Of a stretch of 64,000 bases of DNA, positions 1 to 8,781 are shown one piece after another. Position 1 is the stretch's first letter. Each line of letters starts with the position of its first letter. Position numbers and translations under genes: made by a program. Source of the stretch: Mesorhizobium sp. ES1-1 (GTDB lineage: Bacteria; Pseudomonadota; Alphaproteobacteria; Rhizobiales; Rhizobiaceae). The notes under the pieces were generated by a model. The model was not told where the DNA came from. It saw only the letters and a program-made list of their open reading frames with translations, and made no database searches. The DNA is taken from positions 1 to 64,000 of the forward strand of contig NZ_JAIUGX010000013.1 in NCBI RefSeq assembly GCF_020164785.1. Direction: 5' to 3'.

Positions 1-91
1 CGACCATCGCGCCGTCGACGGAGCGCTCGGCGCCGAACTGCTGGTCGCCTTCAAGCGGATGATCGAAAACCCGATGGCCATGCTGGTGTAG
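1..91 (+). CDS. 2-oxo-acid dehydrogenase E2 component, C-terminal end (partial)
   Basis: Only the last 29 codons are in the window, reading from base 2 to a TAG at 89-91. They begin with DHRAVDG, the catalytic signature of the E2 acyltransferase domain, in which the His takes part in acyl transfer from the lipoyl arm to CoA, and continue to a conserved C-terminal helix (AFKRMIENPMAMLV). The gene therefore encodes a dihydrolipoamide acyltransferase. The ending resembles pyruvate dehydrogenase E2 more than other E2 types, but the lipoyl and peripheral-subunit-binding domains lie outside the window, so the substrate class is not proven. Confidence 0.8.
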   Translation, partial: DHRAVDGALGAELLVAFKRMIENPMAMLV

Positions 92-198
92 GGCCTGCGG
101 GTTCTCGCCAAAGATTCGCCGGCTTATAATGAAACCGCCTTGTCAGCCGCCGGCCCTTGACCCATGTTCCAGGGGACTGCGATCCAAGGGAGGCCAGC

Positions 199-567
199 AT
201 GCCCGCTTTCGACCCATCCGACGTCAAGGCCCTGGTCAGCAGGGTCATGGGTGCGTCACCGTCCGATATCAAGCTGGTGGCGCAGCGCCTGCATGACCAC
301 GCCTTCGAACCGCGCATGTCGGCGGAAGAGACGAAGCAGCTGGTCGTCAGCCTCGGTTACGACAGCCTGGATGCGTTCTGCGCCGATATCGGCCTGCCCA
401 TGCACATCGCCGAACGCTGGGGCCGTTTCGGCGTTTCCGGCGAAATGAAGCAGGTGTTCACCTTGCTGGCGGCGCAGCGCAGGCGGGTGGCCGAGGCGAT
501 CGCCGAATTCGAAGCCATGACCCATGTCGGCGTCGAAGACTTTTTGCGCGAACGCGGCCTGATCTAG
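199..567 (+). CDS. conserved hypothetical protein, 122 residues
   Basis: I do not recognise a family. The ATG at 199 follows a purine-rich GGGAGG about 8 bases upstream; an in-frame ATG at 157 would add 14 residues of poor quality, so the downstream start is preferred. The product is soluble, with no signal peptide or membrane segment, and is predicted mostly helical, with a central part (SLGYDSLDAFCADIGLPMHIAERW) that could form a small helix-turn-helix-like fold. It stands alone between the E2 gene and a convergent SorC regulator. The 107 bases before it hold nothing I can name. Confidence 0.7.
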   Translation: MPAFDPSDVKALVSRVMGASPSDIKLVAQRLHDHAFEPRMSAEETKQLVVSLGYDSLDAFCADIGLPMHIAERWGRFGVSGEMKQVFTLLAAQRRRVAEAIAEFEAMTHVGVEDFLRERGLI

Positions 568-584
568 TCAGGCTCCGGAGCCAG

Positions 585-1562
585 CTAGGCACCCTTGGAA
601 AGCAGCGCCGCGGCCGTCTCGCTGTCGGTGATCAGCACATTGGTGTCGACGGCTTTCAGCGCGGCGAGGATAGCCGCAACCTTGCGCTTGCCGCCGGCCG
701 CCAGAACCACATTCGGCACCCGGCCGACCACATCCAGATCGATGGCCATAATGCAGCCGTTGACCTCATGGTCGACAAGCCTGCCGTCGGCATCGATGAA
801 ATAGCACAGCATGTTGGCGATTGCGCCCTTCGCCTTCAAGGAGGGGATCAGCGATGAAGGCACGATGCCGTACCGGAAGATCGTGGCGTCGGGCGACATG
901 TCGCCGACCGTGAGCAGCGCAATGTCGGCGGCAGCCGCGCGGCGGCGCACATCCTGCAGAGCCGGCTGCGCCCACAGGAGATCGCGAAGCGAAGGCTCAT
1001 CGACTGTCACCGGCGCGGTGATCTGGTAGCTGTCGACCTCGAAGACATCGGCGACCTTGGCGGCGACGATGGAAGGGTTGATCCATTGCGAGTGCGGCAG
1101 GCTGCCAACAAGGGCCACCACCGAGGCGCGCTTCAGGCGCCGGCGCGCGAGGAAGCCGAGACTGGAGTGAAGCGTGGCGCCGCCGCCGATCGCCAGCGTC
1201 ATGCCGTCCTGCATCTGTTCGCCGAGATAGGCCGCGACGGCGTGGCCGATCGCCTTCTCCAGGTGCTCCTGAGCCGACGGCGTCGGGATGACCACGGCGG
1301 CGTTGAGGTTCCAGCGCTTCTCCAGTGCTCGTTCGAGCGCAACCTGATCCGCCGTTGGCGCGTTGATCATCGTGACGACGATGCCTTCGGCGGTGCAGGC
1401 GGCGAGCGTGCGCATGACTTTTACGCGGCTGACGCCAAGCTTTTCGGCGATCTGCTCCTGGGTGAAGCCCTCGACATAGTAGAGCCAAGCCGTCTTGACG
1501 TTGAGGTCCGACGAAACCATCGGCAATCCCGGGCGAACCGGTCTGGGCTTTTCCGTAGGCAT
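585..1562 (-). CDS. SorC/DeoR-family sugar-binding transcriptional regulator
   Basis: The protein (325 residues from the ATG at 1562) has an N-terminal helix-turn-helix (AWLYYVEGFTQEQIAEKLGVSRVKVMRTL) and a C-terminal sugar-binding effector domain with the GGGATLHSSLG phosphate-sugar loop, the layout of SorC-family regulators, which sense phosphorylated sugars. An upstream in-frame start at 1676 would add 38 unconvincing residues and run across the candidate operator; the ATG at 1562 has GAGGACGAG before it and is preferred. The gene is divergent from the ABC transporter operon beginning at 1822, which it probably controls together with itself. Confidence 0.88.
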   Translation of the reverse strand: MPTEKPRPVRPGLPMVSSDLNVKTAWLYYVEGFTQEQIAEKLGVSRVKVMRTLAACTAEGIVVTMINAPTADQVALERALEKRWNLNAAVVIPTPSAQEHLEKAIGHAVAAYLGEQMQDGMTLAIGGGATLHSSLGFLARRRLKRASVVALVGSLPHSQWINPSIVAAKVADVFEVDSYQITAPVTVDEPSLRDLLWAQPALQDVRRRAAAADIALLTVGDMSPDATIFRYGIVPSSLIPSLKAKGAIANMLCYFIDADGRLVDHEVNGCIMAIDLDVVGRVPNVVLAAGGKRKVAAILAALKAVDTNVLITDSETAAALLSKGA

Positions 1563-1669
1563 CGGTTCTCGTCCTCGTGAGCCAGGGTCGGGGCCCTGCC
1601 CTGATCGGAGCAACGCCTGCCGGATGTCAACTGGTGCCGTGTTGCAGGCGGTCGATTGTGACACAACTC

Positions 1670-1709
1670 TGTTCATTTGTAATTGACATTGTACATATGA
1701 ACATATTCT
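1670..1709. promoter_or_regulatory. SorC-type operator overlapping the promoter of the ABC transporter operon
   Basis: TGTTCATTTGTA (1670-1681) and TACATATGAACA (1692-1703) form an inverted repeat matching at 11 of 12 positions around a 10-base centre. A TTGACA -35 box (1683-1688) lies in the centre and TATTCT (1704-1709) is a plausible -10, though the 15-base spacing is short. The site lies between a SorC regulator and the divergent transporter operon, so it is the natural operator. The dyad is seen in the sequence; its ligand and sign of control are inferred. Confidence 0.55.
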
Positions 1710-1821
1710 GTAGGTTCACGCGCTGTGTCATCCACCAGTCATACGCGCCGTGCAGGGAGGAAGAGACCGGATCCGGCCAAGAGGGCCGAGCCGGTCATGC
1801 ACAGACAGATCAGGAGGTCTC

Positions 1822-2808
1822 ATGAAGACGCTATTCACCAAATTGCTCGCCAGCCAGCTTGTGCTCGCGGCGGCGCTGTTCGCCGGAGCGGCCGGCGCTG
1901 AAACTCTGACGCTCTACACGTCGCAGCCGGAAGCCGACGCGGCCAAGACCGTCGATGCCTTCAAGAAGGCGCAGCCTGGTATCGATGTCACCATCTACCG
2001 CTCCGGTACGAGCGACATCCTCACCAAGATGGCGGCGGAGTTCGCAGCCGGCAGCCCGCAGGCGGACGTGCTCCTGATCGCGGATGCGGTCAGCATGGAG
2101 TTGTTGAAGAAGGAGGACCGGCTGCTGCCTTACCCCGAGGCAAAGCTGGACGGGATCGAGGCGGGTTCCTACGATGCCGACAAGACCTATTTCGGCAGCA
2201 AGCTGATCACCACCGGCATCGTCTACAACACCGCGGCCGCCGAAAAGCCGCAGCATTGGGCCGATCTCGCCAAGCCCGCCTATGCCGATGGCCTCGTCAT
2301 GCCGAGCCCGCTCTATTCCGGCGCGGCCGCCTATCTGCTCTCCGGCTTCGTCGGCGACACAAATTACGGCTGGGATTTCTTCCAGAAGCTCAAGACGAAC
2401 AATACGGTCAGCGTCCGCGGCAATGGCGCGGTGCTGAAGTCGGTCGCCTCGGGCGAGAAGCCCTATGGCATCCTCGTCGACTTCATGGCGATGAACGCCA
2501 AGAAGAAGGGCTCGCCTGTCGAATTCGTGTTCCCCAGTGAAGGCGTGCCGGCGGTGACCGAGCCGGTTGCCATCATGAAGACCGCCAAGAATGTCGACGG
2601 CGCCAAGAAGTTCGTCGACTTCATTCTTTCCGACGACGGCCAGAAGCTGGCGCTTTCAATGGGTTATCTGCCGGCGCGCGCCTCGGTCGGCCGTCCCGAC
2701 TGGCTGCCGGAAGACGTCAAGGTCAAGGTGATGCCGTTCGACACCAAGGCGATTGTCGCCAAGACCGATGCCGACAAGGCGAAGTTCTCGGAACTGTTCG
2801 GCGGCTGA
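1822..2808 (+). CDS. ferric-iron-type ABC transporter periplasmic substrate-binding protein
   Basis: This 328-residue protein starts at an ATG with a perfect AGGAGG 5 bases upstream. It has a Sec signal peptide (about residues 1-24, ending AGAAGA) and then ETLTLYTSQPEADAAKTVDAF, typical of the extracellular solute-binding family 1 branch that includes FbpA/FutA and phosphonate or phosphoglycerate binders. It captures the substrate in the periplasm for the permease and ATPase that follow. The family contains iron and organophosphate binders, and the SurE phosphatase at the end of the operon makes an organic phosphate a real alternative to iron. Confident as a binding protein; substrate unknown. 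Confidence 0.85.
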   Translation: MKTLFTKLLASQLVLAAALFAGAAGAETLTLYTSQPEADAAKTVDAFKKAQPGIDVTIYRSGTSDILTKMAAEFAAGSPQADVLLIADAVSMELLKKEDRLLPYPEAKLDGIEAGSYDADKTYFGSKLITTGIVYNTAAAEKPQHWADLAKPAYADGLVMPSPLYSGAAAYLLSGFVGDTNYGWDFFQKLKTNNTVSVRGNGAVLKSVASGEKPYGILVDFMAMNAKKKGSPVEFVFPSEGVPAVTEPVAIMKTAKNVDGAKKFVDFILSDDGQKLALSMGYLPARASVGRPDWLPEDVKVKVMPFDTKAIVAKTDADKAKFSELFGG

Positions 2809-2864
2809 GCCGAATCGCGCGGATGCCGGTGCGGCCGACGTCCAGCCCCTCAGGAAACCCAATC

Positions 2865-4568
2865 ATGTCGACACCCATCAAGGAGAGTCGGGGCCAGGAA
2901 ACGGCCCTGACGGCGGCGGTGGCCGCCGTCATCGTGCTGCTCTCTCTGCTGCCGATGCTGCGCCTGATCAAGGAGATCATCGCCCCTGGTGGCACGCTGT
3001 CCAGCGTGGCGATAGAGACTGGTCTCGCCAGCCCGTCGACCTGGATCGCAACCTGGCACACCCTGGTCGTCGGCATCGGCGGTACGATCCTGGCGGTGGT
3101 GTCAGGGACGCTGGTCGCGGTGCTGATCACGCTGACCGATATCCGCGCTCGTGGCGCCCTGGTTCTGTGCTACGTCTTGCCTCTGATGATCGCGCCGCAG
3201 GTGACGGCGCTCGCCTGGCTGCAGCTGTTCGGCCCGGCAAGTCCATTTCTCAAGCTCTTTGGCGCCGCGCCTCCGCTCGGCACGAAGAATCCGCTCTATT
3301 CCACGTCGGGCATCATCCTGCTGCTCGGCGTGCAATACGGGCCGCTCGTGTTCCTCCTGGTGCGCGCCGGCCTGCGCAAGCTGCCGCGCGAATTGGTCGA
3401 AGCGGCGCGGGCCGGGGGCGCCGGCTGGTTCACCGTCCTGGTCACCATCGTGCTACCGCTGATGACGCCCTCGATCATGGCCGCAGCCGCCCTTGCCTTC
3501 GTGTCCTGCGTCGGCAATTTCGGCATTCCGGCCTTTCTCGGCATCCCGGCCAATTATCTCGTATTGCCGACCTTGATTTATCAAAGGCTCGCCGGCGGCG
3601 GCCCCGCGGTACTGGGCGAGGCGGCTTTCCTATCGGTTCTGATTGGCGTCATCGCCATGGCGGGTATCCTCGCCCAGGAACTGATGAGCCGCCGCCGCGA
3701 CTATCGCATCAGTTCGACGTCGCTGGCGGCCGATCCCTATGAACTCGGCCGTTGGCGGCCCTGGGTTCAGGCGGGCATGTGGCTGCTGATCGTGCTGGTT
3801 CTGATCCTGCCGCTGTTCGGATTGGTGCTGACCTCGCTGGTGCCGGGCTATGGCATCGCGCTCAACGCCAAGACGGTGACGCTCGACAATTATCGCTTTG
3901 TCCTCTTCGAACACGCGGCCGCCAGCCGAGCTTTCTTCAACAGTTTCTGGCTTTCGATCGCGGCCGCCTTCTTCGCCGTCATCGTCGCCGTGCCGATCGG
4001 CTATCTGATCGCCTGGGGCAAGCAGCGCTGGGTCAGGCTGCTCAACCTGTCGGTCGAACTCCCCTATGCCTTGCCAGGAGTGGTCCTGGCGATCGCCGCG
4101 CTGCTGATGTTCCTGCGGCCGATCCCGCTGACCGGAATCCAACTCTACAACACCGTCTGGATCATCCTCTACGCCTATCTCGCCCGGTTCCTGGTGCTGG
4201 CCCTGCGGCCGACCATCGCCGGCTATCATCAGATTGACCGCGCGCTCGAAGAGGCCGCGCAAGTCGCGGGCGCGGGACTGTTCACGCGCATGCGAACGAT
4301 CATCTTTCCGCTCGTCGCGCCGGCGGCGATCGCCGGCGGGCTGCTGATCTTCATGACGGCGCTGAGCGAACTCACGGTTTCGGCGTTGCTGTGGTCCTCG
4401 GGCTCCGAGACGATCGGTGTGGTGATGTTCTCGTTCGAGCAAGGCGGCGATTCCAACTATGCGGCGGCGATGTCCGTCATCACGGTGGCTGTCACCTTCA
4501 CGCTGATGCTGGTGACGAACCTGCTTGCCCCCTACCTTCCCAGCGGAGTGCTGCCATGGCGCGATTGA
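2865..4568 (+). CDS. ABC transporter permease, fused two-module iron-type
   Basis: A 567-residue inner-membrane protein with about 12 hydrophobic segments in two homologous halves. Each half carries an EAA-type ATPase-contact loop (ELVEAARAGGAGWF near residue 180; EEAAQVAGAGLFTRM near residue 465). This single-chain double permease is typical of FbpB/ThiP-like systems. The ATG at 2865 follows CAGGAAA; an upstream start at 2823 would add 14 non-membrane residues. Its end overlaps the ATPase gene by 13 bases, so the two are translationally coupled. Confidence 0.88.
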   Translation: MSTPIKESRGQETALTAAVAAVIVLLSLLPMLRLIKEIIAPGGTLSSVAIETGLASPSTWIATWHTLVVGIGGTILAVVSGTLVAVLITLTDIRARGALVLCYVLPLMIAPQVTALAWLQLFGPASPFLKLFGAAPPLGTKNPLYSTSGIILLLGVQYGPLVFLLVRAGLRKLPRELVEAARAGGAGWFTVLVTIVLPLMTPSIMAAAALAFVSCVGNFGIPAFLGIPANYLVLPTLIYQRLAGGGPAVLGEAAFLSVLIGVIAMAGILAQELMSRRRDYRISSTSLAADPYELGRWRPWVQAGMWLLIVLVLILPLFGLVLTSLVPGYGIALNAKTVTLDNYRFVLFEHAAASRAFFNSFWLSIAAAFFAVIVAVPIGYLIAWGKQRWVRLLNLSVELPYALPGVVLAIAALLMFLRPIPLTGIQLYNTVWIILYAYLARFLVLALRPTIAGYHQIDRALEEAAQVAGAGLFTRMRTIIFPLVAPAAIAGGLLIFMTALSELTVSALLWSSGSETIGVVMFSFEQGGDSNYAAAMSVITVAVTFTLMLVTNLLAPYLPSGVLPWRD

Positions 4569-5635
4569 CCCTGGACAATGTGACCAAGAACTTTGCCGAC
4601 TTCGAAGCCGTCAAGAACGTTTCGATCGATGTAGCCGACGGCGAGTTCCTGGCCGTGCTTGGGCCCTCTGGCTGCGGCAAGACGACCTTGCTAAGGCTGG
4701 TGGCCGGGTTCGAGAAGGTGACGTCGGGCGAGATCCGCATCGGCGACGACGTCGTGTCCGGCAAGGGCGGAAATATCGCGCCGGAAAACCGGCGTGTCGG
4801 CATCGTTTTCCAGAACTATGCCTTGTGGCCGCACATGACGGTTGCCGAAAATATCGGCTATTCGCTCAAGGTCGCCAAGCTCGACAAGGCCGTCGCGCGG
4901 CAGAAGGTGGAAGAAGCCCTGGCCCTGGTCAATCTGCAGGGGCTGGGTGACCGCAGGCCGGCCAATCTGTCCGGTGGCCAGCGCCAACGCGTGGCCCTGG
5001 CTCGGTGCCTGGTGGCCGCGCCCTCGCTGGTGCTGTTCGATGAGCCTCTTGCCAATCTCGACGTCCATCTGAGAGCGTCGATGGAAGACGAATTCTCAGC
5101 CTTCCACAAGCGCACCGGCACCACGATCGTCTACATCACCCACGACCAGGCCGAGGCGATGGCGCTGGCAGACCGCATCGCGGTGATGGACCGTGGCCGG
5201 CTGGCGCAACTGGCGACGCCACACGAGCTTTACCATGAGCCGGCAAATGAAATGGTGGCGTCCTTCATCTCGCAGGGCATCCTGCTGCCTGCCGACGTGC
5301 TGAGCGCGGAACAGGCTGGTCATTGCAAGGTGCGAGTACTGGGGCAGGAATTGCTTGTTCGCTGCCGCGCCGGAGAAGTTCCGCGCACCGGCGCCAAGAT
5401 CTGTTGCCGGTCGGCGGATCTCGATGTTTCGCCGGACGGTCCCGGCTTCGATGGCCTGGTCAAGAGGGTGGTCTACCAGGGCGGTGGGGCACGCATCGAA
5501 TTCGCGCCTTCGGCCGGACCTGATCTCACCCTGCATTTCGAGCAGCCCGATCCCGTATTGCTGCAAAGCGGATCGCAAGCGCGGCTGCGCATAAAATCCG
5601 GCTGGCTCATTCCCGCGGGAGTTGCCCAGGGATGA
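4556..5635 (+). CDS. ABC transporter ATP-binding protein, FbpC/PotA-like
   Basis: A 359-residue ATPase with Walker A GPSGCGKTT, signature LSGGQRQR, Walker B VLFDEPLANLD and the H-loop ITHD, followed by a C-terminal TOBE-like regulatory domain (about residues 240-359) as in PotA/FbpC/MalK. The true start is the ATG at 4556 (MARLTLDNV), inside the end of the permease gene. It energises the importer encoded by the two upstream genes. Its stop codon overlaps the start of the following hydrolase gene by 4 bases, which places the hydrolase in the same transcript. Confidence 0.9.
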   Translation: MARLTLDNVTKNFADFEAVKNVSIDVADGEFLAVLGPSGCGKTTLLRLVAGFEKVTSGEIRIGDDVVSGKGGNIAPENRRVGIVFQNYALWPHMTVAENIGYSLKVAKLDKAVARQKVEEALALVNLQGLGDRRPANLSGGQRQRVALARCLVAAPSLVLFDEPLANLDVHLRASMEDEFSAFHKRTGTTIVYITHDQAEAMALADRIAVMDRGRLAQLATPHELYHEPANEMVASFISQGILLPADVLSAEQAGHCKVRVLGQELLVRCRAGEVPRTGAKICCRSADLDVSPDGPGFDGLVKRVVYQGGGARIEFAPSAGPDLTLHFEQPDPVLLQSGSQARLRIKSGWLIPAGVAQG

Positions 5636-6795
5636 TGCTCGACCTGCTCGGTGGCTTTGGTGAAAAGGGCCGCACCAGCCTCGCCGTCAACAGCGGCAAC
5701 GACCGTATCCTGCTCGATGTCGGCATCAAGGTTGGGGCGAGCGGTGCTGATTACTACCCCGCGCTTGCTGGCGCGGCCGGCGATATCGATGCGTTGTTTA
5801 TCTCGCATGCGCATGAGGATCACGTCGGGGCGCTGAGCTGGTTGCTGTCACGTGGCTATGCCGGTCCGATTTTCATGACCAAAGAGACCCGCGACGAGGC
5901 ACCGGCGACGCTTGCCGGCTATGCCGACGCAGAGGATCTCAGGCGCTTTCCGTTTCCCAGGGATCGCATCGAGATATTCGAGCCCGGCGATACGCTGAAG
6001 AGCGGCAATCTCTCTATCAGAACTGGGCGGTCGGGGCACGTTGTCGGCGGCGTCTGGTTTGCCGTGGATGACGGTGAAAGCCATGTCGCCTATTCGGCCG
6101 ACGTCGTGCCGGACAGCAACGTCTTCATCATGGACACGATCCCGCACTGCGACCTCCTGGTTCTCGACGCGTCCTATGGTGCCGATCCGGTATCGGGGGC
6201 GGCGCGGGCTCGCGAGATCTCGGAATGGATGGCGAGCCATGCCAACGGATGTCTTTTGCCGACGCCGCTGTCGGGCCGCTCGCTGGAACTGATCGCGGCT
6301 TTGACTGTGCCCTTCGCCATCCATGCCAGCATGCGCGCTTCCCTCGAAACGCAGATCGGCGCTTCTACGGCCCTGGTGCCAGGCGTATCCGACATGCTGC
6401 AACGCCGCTTGCGTGATGCGGTCGACTGGACCGACGCTGATCCCTTGCCGTCAATGCCTTTGCTGGCCGATGACGGCATGGGCGAAGCCGGTCCTTCCTC
6501 TCGGCTGCTGCCCCGTGCGGCCGCCGCCGGATTTCCCGTGTTGCTCACGGGCCATCTGCCTTCGGGCTCTCCGGGCGATCTCCTGCACAAGGCCGGGCAG
6601 GCGGACTGGGTGCGCATGCCGACCCACCCGACGCTGGCCGGCAATGTCGGTATTTGGGAGAGGGCTGGACGGCCCGAAACATTGGGACATTCCTGCCCGG
6701 CCGGCTCCCTCGCAGACCTGAAAATCCACATACCGCCGCTGCTTGCGCAGTGCCGCACAGGCGAGCGCATTGCGGTGCCGGCGAGGAGCATATAA
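5632..6795 (+). CDS. metallo-beta-lactamase-fold hydrolase
   Basis: A 387-residue cytoplasmic protein with the metal-binding motif SHAHEDHVG (about residues 60-68) and later conserved His/Asp residues (GHVVGG; SADVVPD), the pattern of the MBL superfamily. The N-terminus (LGGFGEKGRTSLAVNSGNDRILLDVG) resembles the RNase J/exonuclease-like branch, but the C-terminal beta-CASP region is shortened and its substrate cannot be read from sequence. It starts at an ATGATG overlapping the ATPase stop and ends in a TAATG overlap with surE, so it is coupled to transport and dephosphorylation. A phosphodiester or lactone substrate delivered by the transporter is possible, but this is inference. Confidence 0.8.
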   Translation: MMLDLLGGFGEKGRTSLAVNSGNDRILLDVGIKVGASGADYYPALAGAAGDIDALFISHAHEDHVGALSWLLSRGYAGPIFMTKETRDEAPATLAGYADAEDLRRFPFPRDRIEIFEPGDTLKSGNLSIRTGRSGHVVGGVWFAVDDGESHVAYSADVVPDSNVFIMDTIPHCDLLVLDASYGADPVSGAARAREISEWMASHANGCLLPTPLSGRSLELIAALTVPFAIHASMRASLETQIGASTALVPGVSDMLQRRLRDAVDWTDADPLPSMPLLADDGMGEAGPSSRLLPRAAAAGFPVLLTGHLPSGSPGDLLHKAGQADWVRMPTHPTLAGNVGIWERAGRPETLGHSCPAGSLADLKIHIPPLLAQCRTGERIAVPARSI

Positions 6796-7553
6796 TGCGT
6801 ATCCTTATCTGCAACGACGACGGCATCGAGGCGCCGGGGCTCGCGCGTCTGGCCAATGCGGCCAGCGCATTGAGCGACGATCTCTGGGTGGTCGCGCCGG
6901 ACGGCAAGCGCACCGCCGCCGGTTCGTCGCTGACTATTGCCAGGCCGTTGACAATGCGGCGCACAAAGCCGGGCTGGTATTCCTGTTCCGGAACTCCCGC
7001 CGATTGCGTGGTCAGTGCGATGACTTGGCTTTTTGCGGATGCCAAGATGCCTGATCTGGTGCTGTCGGGCGTCAATGACGGGCGCAATGTCGCAGAGGAC
7101 CTTGCCTATTCGGGGACGCTTGGCATTGCCCGGGAAGCGACGTTCTGGAACGTGCCCGCCATCGGGTTCTCGCGCGTGAAGAATCCGGAATTCACCGATG
7201 TCGACGACCAGTGGCTGGGCGGCCTGATCGCCTCGCTTTGGCAATCGCGCGCCAACTGGGCAGCCGAGGGGCACTGGTTGAGCATCAATCTGCCCACCAA
7301 GCTGCCGGCTGAAATCAAGCAGCCGCGCATCGGCCGCGACAAGATCGGCCGAAAGGCAGAAATCGTGGAAAGCGATGGTGAGCGCACGGTCATCACCGTC
7401 CCGCGCGGGCGGGCCCATGCCAGCGAGCCTGGTGACGAGAACGCGGCGATCGACGAAGGCTTCGCCACCATCAACCGGCTGAACTGGTTTGGCGAGACCC
7501 GGCTGGACGGTCGGTTGTTGCACGGCATTTCCGAAAGGCGCCAGGCGGACTGA
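6795..7553 (+). CDS. surE: 5'/3'-nucleotidase SurE
   Basis: A 252-residue protein beginning MRILICNDDG, the metal-binding NDDG signature of SurE, followed by VVAPDGKRTAAGSSLT and the VLSGVNDGRNVAEDL motif. SurE enzymes are metal-dependent phosphatases that release phosphate from nucleoside monophosphates and other phosphomonoesters. In most proteobacteria surE sits with pcm/nlpD or serS; here it is the last gene of an ABC import operon, its ATG overlapping the upstream stop by one base. That suggests it has been recruited to dephosphorylate an imported compound. A second, housekeeping surE elsewhere in the genome is to be expected. Confidence 0.9.
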   Translation: MRILICNDDGIEAPGLARLANAASALSDDLWVVAPDGKRTAAGSSLTIARPLTMRRTKPGWYSCSGTPADCVVSAMTWLFADAKMPDLVLSGVNDGRNVAEDLAYSGTLGIAREATFWNVPAIGFSRVKNPEFTDVDDQWLGGLIASLWQSRANWAAEGHWLSINLPTKLPAEIKQPRIGRDKIGRKAEIVESDGERTVITVPRGRAHASEPGDENAAIDEGFATINRLNWFGETRLDGRLLHGISERRQAD

Positions 7554-7674
7554 TCCCAGGACTTGGCTGAAGAGGCCACGCTGGCGGCGGCATCACCAGA
7601 CTGTCAGCGGTCAAGGCGCGCCAATTCGCTGCCGAAGCTTGAAGCCGCCGCTATTTCATTCCACATCGCTGGGG

Positions 7675-8781
7675 ATGACCGACGAGGCACGAGAACGGCG
7701 CCGGAATTTGCTGTGGGGCGTGCCCGCATCATTGATCGTGCATGCGCTGCTCTTGACGCTGCTGGTGTACGGCCTTTCGAGGCCTCCCCAGCAGACACGC
7801 GAGGAGGAACCCGTCAATGTTTCGCTCGTGCCGCCGCCCGACCAACCGAAACCGAAACCTGTTGCCCCGCCGCCTGTCGTCAAAGCCGAAAAGCCGCCAG
7901 AACCCAAACCGCCCGAGCCGGTTGATATTCCGGTTCTGAAACGTGTGTTCCAATATGGCGACAAGGACAGCGGGCCCGAGAAATCGCCGGATGGAAGCAG
8001 TGCGCAAGGCAATGCGCAATCGCCGGCGAAGGATGCGACGCCTGTCGAGCCCAAGCCCGCGCCGACCGCGGCTCCCAAACAGCCGGATGCTAGCAATGCC
8101 GACGAGAAGCCGGCAACCACCCCGCCGGACCTCAAGCCCGCGCAAAGCGAGGAGAAGCAGGCGACGGACGAGGCTGATAAGCAGCAACTGGAGAAACCGC
8201 CGCAACCCGCCGAGCAAGCGTCGGCGGCGCCAAAGCCGTTGCCGGATAAGGCCGGCAACAAGCCGGCGCCTTCATCCCCACCCAAAAAGACAAAGCCGAA
8301 GCCTGCAAAGACCATGAGCTTCAAATCCGCGCAAGCCTTCAAGGCGCCGATCCGGAATGCGAGGAAGCCGGGTTCCGCGACGACAGGAGCCGCCGGATCG
8401 CCGGTCTTTGCCGGTCTTCCAGGCGTCAGAAAACTCTACTCGCAGGGAGCGACCGGTGATGCGCTGGCCACGAGTTCAATGGACAATGTGCCGCGCGGTA
8501 AGCGCGTGGCCAACCTTTGCGGCAACATTCTTAGCACGGAGTTGCAAGGAGCCGGCTACGCCATCAAATGGGTGCCAACCATAGAATTGGACAAAGGCAA
8601 CGTACTCAACCCCCAGCAAAGTGCCTTCAGCACCCGACATGAGTGGTACAATCTAAGTTTCCGGTGCGAGGTTGACCCCGATGCAACGAGGGTGGTGTCC
8701 TTCACCTTCCGCGTCGGCGCCTTGATTCCGCCCGGCGAATGGGCAAGTCGCGGGTTCACCCCGAAGTTCCCGCTAGATTAG
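7675..8781 (+). CDS. DUF930-domain envelope protein with proline-rich linker
   Basis: A 368-residue protein with one N-terminal membrane segment (about residues 13-32), a long Pro/Lys/Ala-rich linker (about 45-225) that resembles the TonB periplasmic spacer, and a C-terminal globular DUF930 domain (VANLCGNILSTELQ onward). The layout suggests an inner-membrane anchored protein reaching across the periplasm; no biochemical function is established for DUF930. The ATG at 7675 is chosen because upstream in-frame sequence is arginine-rich and not membrane-like. It ends convergently with the HAD gene, overlapping by 4 bases. Confidence 0.8.
   Translation: MTDEARERRRNLLWGVPASLIVHALLLTLLVYGLSRPPQQTREEEPVNVSLVPPPDQPKPKPVAPPPVVKAEKPPEPKPPEPVDIPVLKRVFQYGDKDSGPEKSPDGSSAQGNAQSPAKDATPVEPKPAPTAAPKQPDASNADEKPATTPPDLKPAQSEEKQATDEADKQQLEKPPQPAEQASAAPKPLPDKAGNKPAPSSPPKKTKPKPAKTMSFKSAQAFKAPIRNARKPGSATTGAAGSPVFAGLPGVRKLYSQGATGDALATSSMDNVPRGKRVANLCGNILSTELQGAGYAIKWVPTIELDKGNVLNPQQSAFSTRHEWYNLSFRCEVDPDATRVVSFTFRVGALIPPGEWASRGFTPKFPLD

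Noticed and set aside
3630..4442. 270-codon minus-strand frame opposite the permease gene
   Set aside because: Composition (very rich in Asp, Arg, Gln and His) is what an antisense reading of a membrane protein gives.
6174..7523. 449-codon minus-strand frame opposite the MBL and surE genes
   Set aside because: It lies wholly opposite two well-supported genes and its product is Arg/Ala/Pro-rich without motifs; high GC makes such frames common.
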